DNA of 64,000 nucleotides. Origin: Arenimonas daejeonensis. Lineage in GTDB: Bacteria > Pseudomonadota > Gammaproteobacteria > Xanthomonadales > Xanthomonadaceae. The stretch is from contig NZ_CP042453.1 of assembly GCF_007993735.1 (NCBI RefSeq), positions 2,968,443 to 3,032,442 on the forward strand, read 5' to 3'. Both the position numbers and the translations under genes were made by a program. Below the pieces are notes generated by a model. The model was not told the DNA's origin. It saw only the letters and a list, made by a program, of their open reading frames with translations, and did no database searches. Shown here one piece after another: positions 54,211-64,000 of this stretch. Position 1 is the stretch's first letter. Each line of letters begins with the position of its first letter.

Positions 54211-55573
54211 ATGGCCGAAGCCGTCCGCCACGACAAGACCGCTCGGCAGCTCCGGCTGCTGTCGGACGCGCTCGACACCGGCCGCCTGGGCCCGGTGCGG
54301 CGCCTGGTGAACAGCCTGTCGCCGGCCGAGATCGGCAACCTGCTCGAGTCCCTGCCCGCCGGCAAGCGAGAGATCGTGTGGGGCCTGGTCGATCCCGAAG
54401 ACGACGGCGAAGTGCTGGTGCACGTCGGCGACGATGTGCGCGAAAGCCTGCTGGCCGACATGGACCCCGACGAAATCGTCGCCGCGGTCGAAGACCTGGA
54501 CATCGACGACCTGGCCGAACTGGCCGAGGACCTTCCCGACACGGTGATCGAGGAAGTCCTGAAGTCCATGGACCGCGAGAACCGCGAACGCCTGGAACAG
54601 GTGCTGAGCTACGGCGAGGACACCGCCGGCCGCCTGATGAACCCGGACGTGATCACGGTGCGCACCGACGTCACCGTGGACGTCGTGCTGCGCTACCTGC
54701 GCCTGCGCGGCGAGATCCCCGAACACACCGACCACCTGTTCGTGGTCAGCCGCCGGCACCAGTACCTGGGCCGCGTCGCGATCGCGTCGCTGCTCACCCA
54801 CGACGCCTCCACGCCGATCAACGAACTGATCGACGGACAGCAGCCGGCGATCCCGGTTGACACGTCGGCCAACGAGGTCGCCACCCAGTTCTCCGACCAC
54901 GACTGGATCTCGGCACCGGTGGTGGACGAAAACAACATCCTGCTCGGCCGCATCACCATCGACGACGTCGTGGACATCATCCGCGACCACGCCGCGCACC
55001 AGGCCCTGAGCGCCGCCGGCCTCAACGAGGACGAGGACCTGTTCAGCCCGGTGCCGCGCGCCGCCGCGCCGGCGGGCGATCTGGCTGGGCATCAACCTGG
55101 CCACGGCCTTCCTCGCATCGTGGGTGATCGGCCGTTTCACCGGCACGCTGGAGCAACTGGTCGCGCTGGCGGTGCTGATGCCGATCGTCGCCAGCATGGG
55201 CGGCGTCGCCGGCACCCAGACCCTGACCCTGATGGTGCGCGGCATGGCGCTGGGCCAGGTCGGCAGCGGCAACCTGCGCGCGCTCTTCAGCAAGGAAGCA
55301 CTGGTCGGCTTCCTCAATGGCATCGTCTGGGCGATCGTGGTCGGCGTGATTTCCGCACTGTGGTTCAGCGATCCGAAGCTCGGCGCGGTGATCGCGGCGG
55401 CGATGGCGATCAACCTGGTCACCGCCGCGCTCGCGGGCGTGGGCGTGCCCTTGATCCTGCGGCGCATGAACATCGACCCGGCGCTGGCCGGCGGCGTGGT
55501 GCTGACGACCATCACCGACGTGATGGGTTTCTTCTCCTTCCTGGGCCTGGCCACCCTGGTGCTGCTGCGCTGA
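54211..55573 (+). CDS. mgtE: Magnesium transporter MgtE (one frame change)
   Basis: About 454 aa. The cytoplasmic MgtE_N helices (LRLLSDALDTGRLGPVRRLV, MDPDEIVAAVEDLDIDDLAE) are followed by two CBS domains (AGRLMNPDVITVRTDVTVDV and DHLFVVSRRHQYLGRVAIAS, with ISAPVVDENNILLGRITIDD). The C-terminal five-helix channel has PIVASMGGVAGTQTLTLMVR and VVLTTITDVMGFFSFLGLAT. CBS and N domains sense cytosolic magnesium and close the pore. The frame changes near 55065, where one base fewer gives RRAIWLGINLATAFLASWV. It is expressed away from the PTS genes. Confidence 0.93.
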
Positions 55574-55574
55574 C

Positions 55575-56252
55575 ATGGGCACGGCCTTCCTGCACCGCCT
55601 CGCGAAGCTGCCCAATGCCTGGCTGCTGCTGTCGCTGATCACGCTGGTGGTGCTGTACCCCTTCGTGGAGCCTTCCCCGGGCGGCCACGCCGCGATCGCG
55701 GTGTTCGACCTGGTGATCCTGGTGCTGGCCCTGCGCGCCGCGCGCGCCAGCGGGCCGGAGGCACGCATCGGCTACGTGCTGGTGTGGCCGGCGATGATCC
55801 TGCACACCTGCGCGTCCTTCATTCCCGGCCCCGGCTTCGTGCTCGCCAACCTGGCCACGCAGGCGATGTTCCATGCCTTCGTGGTGGTCTGCCTGCTGCG
55901 CTACATGCTGCGCGACGAAGTGATGACGCTGGACGAGCTGTTCGCCGCCGCCGGCCTGTACGTGCTGATGGCCTTCGTCTTCGCCTACCTGTATGCGCTT
56001 ATCGAGCGCGTGGTGCCTGGCTCGTTCTTCATCAATCCGGCCAACAATCCCGATGGCGTCACGGCCTGGTGGGACCTGCTGTATTTCAGCTTCACCTGCC
56101 TCACCAGCGTCGGTTTCGGCGAGATCACCCCGGTCAGCAACCACGCGCGTTCGCTGGTGATGATCGAGCAGATGATCGGCGTGCTGTACCTGGCGCTGAT
56201 CATCTCGAGGCTGGTGACGCTGCAGGCACGCCGCCGCGGTGGCGACGCCTGA
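55575..56252 (+). CDS. Two-helix-pore ion channel with an atypical selectivity filter
   Basis: 225 aa, six hydrophobic segments, of the Ion_trans_2 family. The pore helix and filter are WWDLLYFSFTCLTSVGFGEITP, where potassium channels usually have TVGYGD. A final helix (LVMIEQMIGVLYLALIISRL) follows. Before the pore are about four helices without the charged S4 of voltage-gated channels. It starts one base after the mgtE stop, hinting at cotranscription with the magnesium channel. Ion selectivity is unknown. Confidence 0.8.
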   Translation: MGTAFLHRLAKLPNAWLLLSLITLVVLYPFVEPSPGGHAAIAVFDLVILVLALRAARASGPEARIGYVLVWPAMILHTCASFIPGPGFVLANLATQAMFHAFVVVCLLRYMLRDEVMTLDELFAAAGLYVLMAFVFAYLYALIERVVPGSFFINPANNPDGVTAWWDLLYFSFTCLTSVGFGEITPVSNHARSLVMIEQMIGVLYLALIISRLVTLQARRRGGDA

Positions 56253-56254
56253 CC

Positions 56255-56276
56255 GGAACGTCCGGATGGACGTTCC
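56255..56276. terminator. Hairpin between the convergent channel and tsaB genes
   Basis: A nine-base stem (GGAACGTCC at 56255-56263 and GGACGTTCC at 56268-56276) with a GATG-like four-base loop sits between the two convergent stop codons. There is no U-tract on either strand, so it is at best a Rho-assisted or bidirectional terminator. Confidence 0.5.
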
Positions 56277-56279
56277 CGC

Positions 56280-56969
56280 CTAACGTGGTGTCGGTTTGCC
56301 CTGTTCGGCCAGGGTGAGCGCGACCTTGTCGCGCAGGTAGGCAGGTTCGAGCGCGTCGGCGGCGATGGCGCGACCCAGGTCGAAATCACGCACTGCCAGT
56401 CGCGCCAGATCGGCGGCATGCGGCAACGCGGCCGCATCGAACCCGGTCAGCAAGCCGGCCAGACGTTGCGCCAGTGCGCCGTTCTCTGCGCCGAATCCGC
56501 TGCCGACGCCATGGCGCGGGCCCGTCGGCTGTGGCGCCTGCGATGGCGGCACGATGATCTCATCGCTCACTGCAGACACCAGGCCATCGGCATCACGCAC
56601 GAAGTCCCCCAGGTAGACCTCGCCCATGCGGGCATCGATCGCGGCCAGGAAACGCTCGCCCTGCCCCTGCATCGCCAGCACGGCGAGCGTGGAGACCGGC
56701 AGCACCGGCCGGTCCAGCGCCAGTGCCAGGCCCTGCACGATGGCGATGGCCAGTCGCACGCCGGTGAAGGCGCCGGGGCCACGGCCGACGGCGATGGCGT
56801 CGAGCTGGGACTTGCGCAGGCCGGCTTCGGCCAGCAACTGTTCGGCCCAGGGCAGCACCAGCTGGGTGTGGCGGCGCGGCGCGAGTTCGTGCAGCTCGCG
56901 CACGTCGCCGTCCATGTGCAGCGCGACCGAACAGGCTTCGGTGCTGGTCTCGATCGCCAGCAGTTTCAT
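56280..56969 (-). CDS. tsaB: tRNA threonylcarbamoyladenosine biosynthesis protein TsaB
   Basis: 229 aa. The ASKHA-type N-terminus MKLLAIETSTEACSVALHMD and segments RRHTQLVLPWAEQLLAEAGL, AIAVGRGPGAFTGVRLAIAI and LAAIDARMGEVYLGDF match. It partners TsaD and TsaE to make t6A37 in tRNAs that read ANN codons. The ATG at 56969 overlaps the end of dinG (ATGA), as in many proteobacteria. The gene is intact. Confidence 0.92.
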   Translation of the reverse strand: MKLLAIETSTEACSVALHMDGDVRELHELAPRRHTQLVLPWAEQLLAEAGLRKSQLDAIAVGRGPGAFTGVRLAIAIVQGLALALDRPVLPVSTLAVLAMQGQGERFLAAIDARMGEVYLGDFVRDADGLVSAVSDEIIVPPSQAPQPTGPRHGVGSGFGAENGALAQRLAGLLTGFDAAALPHAADLARLAVRDFDLGRAIAADALEPAYLRDKVALTLAEQGKPTPR

Positions 56970-58991
56970 GTCCCGTCCTCTTCGACCGCCTGCGGCGGCA
57001 TCACCGGGGATTCTGGCGCAAAAAACGCCTGCACGTCGGCCAGTACGCGGGTGCGCGGCATCGGCGGCAGGCTGTCGAGGAACAGGCGGCCGTAGGCCTT
57101 GCCGACCAGGCGCGGGTCGCACAGCACCAGCACGCCGCGGTCGGAGTAGCTGCGGATCAGGCGGCCGACGCCCTGCTTGAGTGCGATCACCGCCTGCGGC
57201 AGCTGTTCGTCGCGGAAGGGATTGCCGCCATTGCGGCGCACCGCTTCCAACCGCGCCTCCAGCACCGGGTCGTCCGGCGCGGCGAACGGCAGGCGGTCGA
57301 TCACCACCACGCTCAGTGCCTCACCGGCGACGTCCACGCCTTCCCAGAAGCTGGCGGCGCCCAGCAGCACGCCGTTGCCGGACGCGCGGAACTGTTCCAG
57401 CAGGGTGTTGCGCGGCGCGGTTCCCTGCACGAACAGCGGCCAGGGCGCGTCACGCATCATCTCGGCGGCTTCGCGCAGGGCGCGGTGCGAGGTGAACAGC
57501 AGGAAGGCGCGGCCGTTCGAGGCTTCCAGCACCGGCCACACGGCATCGAGCATGGCGCCGACGTAGTCGCGGCTGTTGGGTTCGGGCAGGTTGCGCGGCA
57601 GGTAACACAGCGCCTGACCAGGCCAGTCGAAAGGGCTGGGCTGCAGCAGTTCGCGTGGATCGTCGAGGCCCAGGCGCTTGCCGATGTGTTCGAAGTCGCC
57701 GGCCACGGCCAGCGTCGCCGAGGTGAATATCCAGGCGGCGCGGCTCTGCTCGCGGTATTTGCGCAGCGGGCCGGAAACGTCCAGCGGCGTGCGCTGCAGG
57801 GTGAAGCCCCGCTGTGTCAGCTCATACCACCGCACCGAAAATGAACAAGCCGATCCAGGTTCATTTTCATCGACGGATGAAAATGAACCTGATCGGCTTG
57901 TTCAGGATTTTCAGCCGGATCATCGCGCCAGGCCCGCAACCGCCGCACCAGCTCTACCGCCCGGTCCGAACACGCTGCGAAACCCGGCGAGGCATCCGCC
58001 AGTGGCCCAAGTACACGCTGCAATTCCGACAGCGCATGTTCCAGCGCATCCAGTGCCGGGGCACCGATGGCAGCGCCAGCATGCGCGCCTTCGGCCCACG
58101 CTGCGGCAGCTTGTCCATCGCCAGGCGCAGGTCGCGCATGGCCTGTTCCAGGCCGCGGGCCGGGCCGAGCACGGTGGCCAGCGAGGCCGTGACGTTCTTG
58201 CATTCGGCCAACGAGTCACGGGACAGGTCCAACAACTGCCGCGCCCCCAGCCCCTCCCCGAAGAACTGCGCCGCGAGCTCGGGCAGTTGATGCGCTTCAT
58301 CAAGCACGAACGCCGCCGCCCCCGGCAGGATCTCCCCGAACCCTTCCTGCTTGATCGCCAGATCCGCCAGCAACAGGTGATGGTTCACCACCACCACGTC
58401 CGCCGCCTGCGCCTGCTGCCGCGCCTTGGCGACGAAACATTCGCTCCAGAACGGGCATTCGCCGCCCAGGCAGTTGTCGGCGGTCGAGGTGACCTGAGGC
58501 CACAGCGGCGAATCCTCGGCGATGTCGGCCAGTTCGGACAGGTCGCCGCGCATCGTGCGCGCGGCCCAGGCGACCACGCGCTGGAACTGCGCGGCGACTT
58601 CGCGCGACTGGAATTTTTCGCCCTTGGCCTGCTCCAGCCGGTACTGGCACAGATAGTTCGCACGGCCCTTGAGCAGCGCTGTCTTCAGTCCTGCACCCAG
58701 CGCCGCGCGCACCCGCGGCAGGTCGCGGTGGTAGAGCTGGTCCTGCAGCGCGCGGGTGCCGGTGGAAATGATGGTGCGCTGGCCCGAAAGCAGCGCCGGC
58801 ACCAGGTAGGCGTAGGTCTTGCCGGTGCCGGTGCCGGCTTCGGCGACCAGGGTGGCGCGCTGGTCCATGGCCGTGGCCACTGCTTCCGCCAGCTGGCGTT
58901 GCGCTTCGCGCGGCGAAAACCCCTCCAGCCCTTCCGCCAGCGGCCCACCGGCGGCCAGCGCGGCACGCGTGCGTTCGGCCAGGTCGTCCAC
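56966..58991 (-). CDS. dinG: ATP-dependent DNA helicase, DinG/YoaA type (two frame changes, palindrome insertion)
   Basis: About 675 aa of the XPD-like superfamily 2. Walker A is LVAEAGTGTGKTYAYLVPAL, and four cysteines for the [4Fe-4S] cluster lie in NYLCQYRLEQ and DNCLGGECPFWSEC. DEAH is in FVLDEAHQLPELAAQFF, and motif VI is QGVGRLIRSYSDRGVLVL. Closest is YoaA, which repairs stalled forks. The frame changes near 58073 and inside the palindrome at 57837-57912. If the palindrome's missing C is restored the frame runs straight through it. The start is GTG 58991, three bases past the upstream stop. Confidence 0.9.
57837..57912. repeat. Palindromic element inserted in dinG
   Basis: A 76-base near-perfect inverted repeat. 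The central arms TTCATTTTCATC (57860-57871) and GATGAAAATGAA (57876-57887) surround a four-base loop. The outer arms GAAAATGAACAAGCCGATCC and GATCGGCTTGTTC...ATTTTC differ only by one missing and three extra bases. It lies just before the codons for VRWYELTQRG, in the linker ahead of the C-terminal helicase domain, and it is AT-richer than the gene around it. Confidence 0.9.
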
Positions 58992-59516
58992 TTACATGCG
59001 AACCGGCAGCGGCACCGCGCAGGCCTCGGCCTGGCGGCGCGCGACCTCGGCGGCATCGGTCATGCCGCGCGCTTCGCGGGAATAGCGGATCGTGCTCCAG
59101 CTGCGGCGGCACAGGCCGCCGAGTTTCGTGCCCTTTTCGTAGGCCTCGTTGGCCTGGCGTTCGGCCTCGACCCACTTGCGGCGCAGCAGGCTGATCTCGG
59201 CACGCCATTGCAGCAGTTCGTTGTCGCCAGGGGTGATCGCCAGTGCGCTTTCGATCGCGGCCGCGGCGGCCTTGTAATCGCCATGCGCCTCCAGCACTTC
59301 GGCCCGCGCGCGCAATTCATCCACGCGGGGGTCGCGCACCGGCTGCACGAACAGTTCGTCGTCACCGGCGCTGGCCAAGCGGATCGCCACCACCATCGCC
59401 ACTGGATCAAGCCTGGCCGCAGGCGCACCGCGAGCAGGCGGCGGGGCATCGCTGCTGCAGGCCACCAGGCCCAGCAGCAACAGGCTCGTCAGCAACCTAG
59501 TCATCACGGCGCGCAT
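58992..59516 (-). CDS. TPR-type lipoprotein downstream of mrcB
   Basis: 174 aa, starting MRAVMTRLL, or 59504/59534 as alternatives. The signal TSLLLLGLVACSSD has lipobox cysteine at about residue 20. A single tetratricopeptide-like pair (LEAHGDYKAAAAAIESALAI then GDNELLQWRAEISLLRRKWV) is followed by a cysteine-containing tail (LGGLCRRSW and AEACAVPLP). It ends at dinG. The frame is open to mrcB because of a run of six A near 59534; five A would create the expected mrcB stop. No function is known; it may help PBP1b, as LpoB does, but has no detectable LpoB similarity. Confidence 0.75.
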   Translation of the reverse strand: MRAVMTRLLTSLLLLGLVACSSDAPPPARGAPAARLDPVAMVVAIRLASAGDDELFVQPVRDPRVDELRARAEVLEAHGDYKAAAAAIESALAITPGDNELLQWRAEISLLRRKWVEAERQANEAYEKGTKLGGLCRRSWSTIRYSREARGMTDAAEVARRQAEACAVPLPVRM

Positions 59517-59530
59517 CCCGGTCACGTCTT

Positions 59531-61865
59531 TCATTTTTTGTTCGCCTTCATCGTCGCCACCGAACCGGAACCAGTCCAGCCAACTGCGTTCGACGCAGCT
59601 CACGTGCTCGGGCGGCAGGTAACCGGCCACGAAGGCATAGCGGCGTGCACCCTCGCAGCTCTCCTCGGTGGTGGCGAATTCCTCCGCCGCCACCCAGCCC
59701 CACTCCAGGCCTTCGCCGCCGACCTGCAGCGGCGCACTGGGCAGCTTGCTGAACAGCGCCGACCAGACCCGCATCGCACCGGTGGCGCCGTAGAGGCCGG
59801 TGGGTTCGTTCTTGTCGTTGCCGACCCAGACCACGGCAAGGTGGTCGCCGGTGTAACCCGCGAACCAGCTGTCGCGGCTGTCGTTGCTGGTGCCGGTCTT
59901 GCCGGCGGCGTTGAGCCGGCCCAGGCCGTCGGCCAGCAGTGGCCGGCCGGTGCCGCGCGTCACCGCGTCCTGCAGCGCCAGCGTCACCAGGCGTGCGGCG
60001 ATGGCGTCGCCTTCCTTGGCCGGTTCGGCATTGAAGTCGTATCGGTTGATCGCCTTGCCCTTGGTGTCCACCACGCCGCGCACCGCGCGCAGCGGCTGGA
60101 TCTGGCCGCCGGACGCGAGGAACTGGTAGACCTGCGCCATCGCGAACGGACTGAGGTCCACCGAACCCAGGATCAGCGACGGGTTGGCCGGCGCACGCAG
60201 GCCCGCCAGAACTTTCAGCAATTCCGCCAGGCGTTCGGGGCCGACGTCCATGCCCACGCGCACCGTCGCCTGGTTGTAGGAATGCGCCAGCGCATCGCCC
60301 AGGCTGACGCGGCCGTGGCTGCGGCCATCGGAATTTTCCGGATTCCAGGTCTTGCCGTTGGGCAGGACAAGGTTCACAGGCGAGTCTTCGACCGGCGTGG
60401 CCAGCGACCAGGCGCCCGGCTGCGCCAGCGCCAGCAGGTAGACCATCGGTTTGAGCAGCGAACCCACCGGCCGCTGCGCTTCGAGCGCGCGGTTGAATCC
60501 CGGCGTGTCGGTGTTGCGGTTGCCGACCATGGCCAGCACTTCGCCGGTGCGCGTGTCGGTCACCACCATGCCGGACTGCAGCGCCGGCCCATCCTTGCGC
60601 TGCACCTTCGCCAGCGTGCCGCTGACCGCCTGCTCGGACAACAGCTGGGCCGAGGGCGAGAGCGTGGTCATCACAGCCAGGCCGGCACCGCGCAGCGCGT
60701 CGGCCGGGTAGTCGCGCGCCAGCTGGCGGCGCACCAGGTCCATGAAGGCGGGGTTGCGGTTGCGGGTCACGCCCGGGCGCGCGCTCACCGCCAGCGGCGC
60801 GGCGCGGGCGCGTTTGGCCTCGGTGGCATCGATCAGGTCCAGCTGCTGCCACACGTTCAGCACCAGGTCGCGGCGCGCCTTGGCAGCCTCGGGTTTGCGC
60901 CGCGGGTCGTACAGCGAAGGCCCTGGATCATGCCCACCATCAGCGCCATGTCCTCGGTGCGCAGGCTGCCCAGTTCCCGGCCGAACCAGAACTCCGAGGC
61001 GGCGGCGACACCATGGATGGTCTGGTTGCCCTGCTGGCCCAGGTAGACCTGGTTGAGGTAGGCCTCGAGGATGCGCTGCTTGTCGTAACGCGCCTCGATG
61101 ATCACCGAGTAGGCGATTTCCCTGAACTTGCGGCTCCAGCGTTTCTCGCGGGTCAGGAACAGGCTGCGCACCAGCTGCTGGGTCAGCGTGCTGGCGCCCT
61201 GTTCGAGTTCGCCCTCGCGCACGTTCACCCACATCGCGCGCATCATTCCCCAGGGGTCGATGCCGTGGTGGTGCTTGAAGTCGCGGTCCTCGACCGCCTG
61301 CAGGCCGGTGACCAGCAGCGAGGGCACTTCCTTGAGCTGCACCAGCCGGCGCTCTTCCTGCACGTTGCCGTACAGGGTGGCGATGCGGGCCGGGTCGATG
61401 CGGGCGCTGTCGAGCTTGCGGTCGGCGCGGCGGTCGCGCAGCGCGGCGACGCGGCCACCGGACAGCGTCACTTCCAGGCGCTGCGCCGGCACCGGCCCGT
61501 CCAGGTCGGTGAAGCTGCGGCTGCCGATGTGGAAACGGTCGCGGTCGCGCGAATAGGTGCCCGGCAGGTCGCCGCCGGCGTCCTTGCGGTAGGCGGCGGC
61601 GATCAGCTCGAGTTCGAGGGTGGGGGCATCCAGGCGCAGGCCCGGCTCCAGGCGCAGCGGTCGTGCGTAGACCCGGGTCGGCACCTGCCAGGCCAGTTGT
61701 TCGAATTCCTTGCGCACCTGCTTGTCCAGCACCCAGAACACCGGCACGCCGATGCCCAGCGCCAGGCCCAGGGCCAGCAGTGCGCCGCGCACGGCCCATT
61801 TCCGCCAACGGGGACGGACGGAACCGGAGCCAGATTTTTGGGGGAGCGCTACGAGGCACGGACAT
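59531..61865 (-). CDS. mrcB: Bifunctional penicillin-binding protein 1B (frame changes)
   Basis: About 777 aa. The N-terminal membrane anchor (AVRGALLALGLALGIGVPVFW) precedes a UB2H-like region (ARPLRLEPGLRLDAPTLELE). The GT51 domain has the catalytic Glu in LQAVEDRDFKHHHGIDPWGM, and EGELEQGASTLTQQLVRSLF. The transpeptidase has SxxK in RPVGSLLKPMVYLLAL, SYN in ALAHSYNQATVRVG and KTG in AAGKTGTSNDSRDSWFAGY. Corrections of one base near 61840 (a C run), 60926 (a C run) and 59534 (an A run) make one frame of the usual length. The 5' end is at ATG 61865. Confidence 0.93.
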
Positions 61866-61928
61866 GGATAATCCGGAGGTGCGGCGAGTCTAGCAGGCCG
61901 CAATACCCGCGCCCCAACCCGAGACTGA

Positions 61929-64000
61929 ATGCCCCGCATGGATGCCCCCTCCCTTCCGGTCCTCAGCGTCTGGACCGACGCCGACGACTCTTCGCGTCGC
62001 CTGCCCGGCCTGGAGGATCGTGTGCCGGGCTGCGCAGCGTCGCCCGCACAGGCCCTGGAGCGCGCCCGCGAACAGTTCCCGGGCCGGGACGTCCTGTTGC
62101 TCCGGGCCGATGCGGAACTTCCAGACGGACTGTGGCCACGGCTGGAAGCCGCCTGGCGCGAAGGCGACTGGGATGTGCTTTCGGTACTCGACGGCAGTTG
62201 GCCGATCTTTGCCGCCGGACTCGACACGCCCGCCCGCGACACCCTGGCCGCACGTGCCGGCGACCGCACCGGCGTCGCCTGGCAGGGCTGGTCCGGCATC
62301 TGCTCGCTGTGGCGCGGCAGCCGGCTCGCCGGCGACCCGACGGCACCGGGGGCTGGCGTGCACGGCGCCCTGCTGTCCTGCATCTACGTCGGCCCCGGGT
62401 TGGCCACCACGATGTCATCGCTGCCGCCAGCGCTGGTCCAGCTGTCCGAACGCTTCGCGGCGCCGGCGAATCCCGCGCCACGTGACGCCGCGTTGGGACT
62501 GGTTGACGAACGCGACCTCGAGATCGCCCGGCTGGAAGACTACATCCGCGAGCTCGACCAGCAGCTCGCCGATGCCCATGGTTATTACCAGAGGGACAGC
62601 GTGGACCTGGCCCTGCAGCGTGACGTGGCCGTCGGCCAGCGCGACGAAGCGGAGGCGGTGCTGCGGCGGATCCAGGGCAGCCTGTTGTGGCGGCTGACGG
62701 CATGGCCCCGGCGGCTGCTCTCGAGCCTGCATGCCATGGCCATCGCCGCGGCGTACCACGTCCGCCACCTGCGTTCGCTTTCCGCGCGCGGCCTGTCCAG
62801 CCTGCGCGCCAGGGGCCTTGCCGGCACCCTGGAGCGCCTGCGCGAGCGCCGCAGCAAACCCGTCAAACCCGCGCTCCCGTTGACGCAGGCCCAGAACAAC
62901 GATGACAGCGCGCTTCGCCTGCCGCGGCATGCCAACCCGCGCGCGAGCATCATCATCCCGGTCTACAACCAACTTCATTTCACCCTGGCCTGCCTTCGTT
63001 CGCTCACCGCCTGTGGCGACCACGCCTCATTCGAGGTGATCGTGGTGGACGACAGCTCCAGCGACAGCACGCCGCGGGTCGTGCCCAGCATTCCCGGACT
63101 GCGCTACCACCGCAATCCCCGCAACCTGGGTTTCATCGGCGCCTGCAACGCCGGCGCCGAGCTCGCAAACGGCGACTACTGGTCTTCCTCAACAACGACA
63201 CGACGGTCCAGCCCGGTTGGCTCGACGCGCTGCTGGCGACCTTCGAAACCCACCCGGACACCGGCCTGGCCGGCAGCAAGCTGGTGTATCCCGACGGGCG
63301 CCTGCAGGAGGCGGGTGGCATCGTGTTCACGGACGGCACCTGCTGGAACTACGGCCGTTTCGAGGACCCTGACCACCCGCGCTACAATTTCGTGCGCGAG
63401 GTCGACTACTGCTCGGGTGCCGCGATCGCGCTGCGGCGCGACCTGTTCCTGCGCCTGGGCGGCTTCGACAGCCACTACGCCCCCGCCTACTACGAAGACA
63501 CCGACCTGGCGATGCGCATCCGCGAACAGGGCCTGAAGGTGCGTTACCAGCCGGCGTCGGTGGTGATCCACCACGAAGGCATCAGTTCGGGCACCGATGT
63601 GCGCGGCGGCGTGAAGAGCCACCAGCTGAGCAACCAGAAACGTTTATGGAGCGCTGGGGCGCGCAACTCGCCGCCTCGCACGCCCGGCCCGGCAGCAACC
63701 CCGAACATTCCAGCGAACGGGGCCGGACCCGACAGGTGCTGCTGCTCGACGCCTGCACGCCGACGCCCGACCGCGACTCCGGCTCGGTACGCATGCTGGC
63801 CCTGATGCGCCTGCTGCGGAGGAAGGCAGCGCGGTGGCGTTCTTCCCGGAAAACCGCGCCCATGACGGCCGCTACACGACGGCGATCCAGCAGATGGGCA
63901 TCGAAGCCTGGTGGCAGTCGGCCCTGGGCGACGTGCCGCGCTGGCTCGCCAGGCACGGCCGGCGCTTCGACACCATCATCGTCAGCCGCCACTACGTACT
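61929..64000 (+). CDS. Multi-domain glycosyltransferase (family 2 core; 3' end beyond window; three frame changes)
   Basis: More than 690 aa. After an N-terminal region that resembles a short GT-like fragment (VLLLRADAELPDGLWPRLEA and VLSVLDGSWPIFAAGLDTPA), a coiled coil (DLEIARLEDYIRELDQQLAD) and a linker lead to a GT2 domain: RASIIIPVYNQLHFTLACLR, FEVIVVDDSSSDSTP and NPRNLGFIGACNAGAELANG, then FLNNDTTVQPGWLDALL. Motifs near the end are GGFDSHYAPAYYEDTDLAMR and VVIHHEGISSGTD. After about 63700 it continues into a further domain beginning VLLLDACTPTPDRDSGSVRM, as in the large O-antigen or flagellin glycosyltransferases. One-base losses lie near 63180, 63645 and 63820. It is divergent from mrcB. 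Confidence 0.82.

Noticed and set aside
57678..61046. A 1122-aa open frame on the plus strand
   Set aside because: It is the complement of dinG and mrcB, which have full family motifs. It has no domain and a biased composition.
58992..61865. Continuous frame joining mrcB and the TPR lipoprotein as one 957-aa protein
   Set aside because: The lipoprotein has its own signal peptide and lipobox in the middle of the fusion, and removing one A from a run of six near 59534 gives the expected mrcB stop. Homopolymer errors are common in this window, so a true fusion is unlikely.

Overview
This is a chromosome segment of about 64 kb with high GC content. Gene content and order point to the Lysobacteraceae (Xanthomonadaceae) of the Gammaproteobacteria: the kdsD-kdsC-lptCAB-rpoN-hpf-ptsN-hprK-rapZ block next to a convergent ptsI-ptsH-EIIA(Man) set, divergent purMN and DUF2066-pgsA-perM-hda, amgK-murU, and a Wzx/Wzy-type exopolysaccharide locus containing a xanB/manC-type gene. 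The genus cannot be fixed from the sequence alone.

Layout. 1-2521: the start of mtgA (minus), hslO, and a secreted protein of unknown function. 2544-4652: a type IV-like AbiEii toxin/antitoxin pair, a small lipoprotein and a VanZ-family protein. 4675-32990: an exopolysaccharide/capsule locus, all on the minus strand. Read from its 5' end it carries manC, wecA, a CpsB-like phosphatase, wza, wzc, a J-domain membrane protein, a TPR protein, two small paralogous secreted proteins, an O-antigen ligase-family protein, a UDP-sugar dehydrogenase, wzx, wzy, four glycosyltransferases with an acyltransferase, two oxidoreductases, wecB, a heparinase-family protein and a UDP-glucuronate epimerase. 33147-36155: amgK, murU and a diguanylate cyclase. 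36172-39728: hda, perM, a pgsA-like gene and a DUF2066 gene. 39859-43891: purM, purN, a DUF3108 gene, then murA and bolA. 43961-53873: KDO synthesis, LPS transport, sigma-54 and the regulatory PTS. 54211-64000: mgtE, an ion channel, tsaB, dinG, a TPR lipoprotein, mrcB and a glycosyltransferase cut by the window end.

The EPS genes form a coherent Wzx/Wzy system. WecA primes undecaprenyl phosphate. ManC, WecB, the TviB-type dehydrogenase and the GAE-type epimerase supply GDP-mannose and UDP-uronic or amino sugars. The glycosyltransferases and acyltransferase build the repeat unit, Wzx/Wzy flip and polymerise it, and Wzc/Wza/CpsB control length and export. The middle of the locus (about 11.4-20 kb) has clearly lower GC than the rest, as expected for an exchanged serotype-like cassette.

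Two things shape how this window should be read. First, about 38 single- or two-base indels break otherwise well-conserved genes, including essential ones (purM, lptB, rpoN, kdsC, mrcB). Nearly all lie in homopolymers or dinucleotide runs, so they look like uncorrected sequencing errors; I annotate these as whole genes with a noted frame change, not as pseudogenes. Second, the window is rich in palindromic repeats: a dispersed REP-like family with compensatory base changes, two palindromic elements inserted in frame inside coding genes (manC and dinG), and a nested inverted repeat upstream of mgtE. No tRNA, rRNA, CRISPR array, transposase or phage gene was seen.
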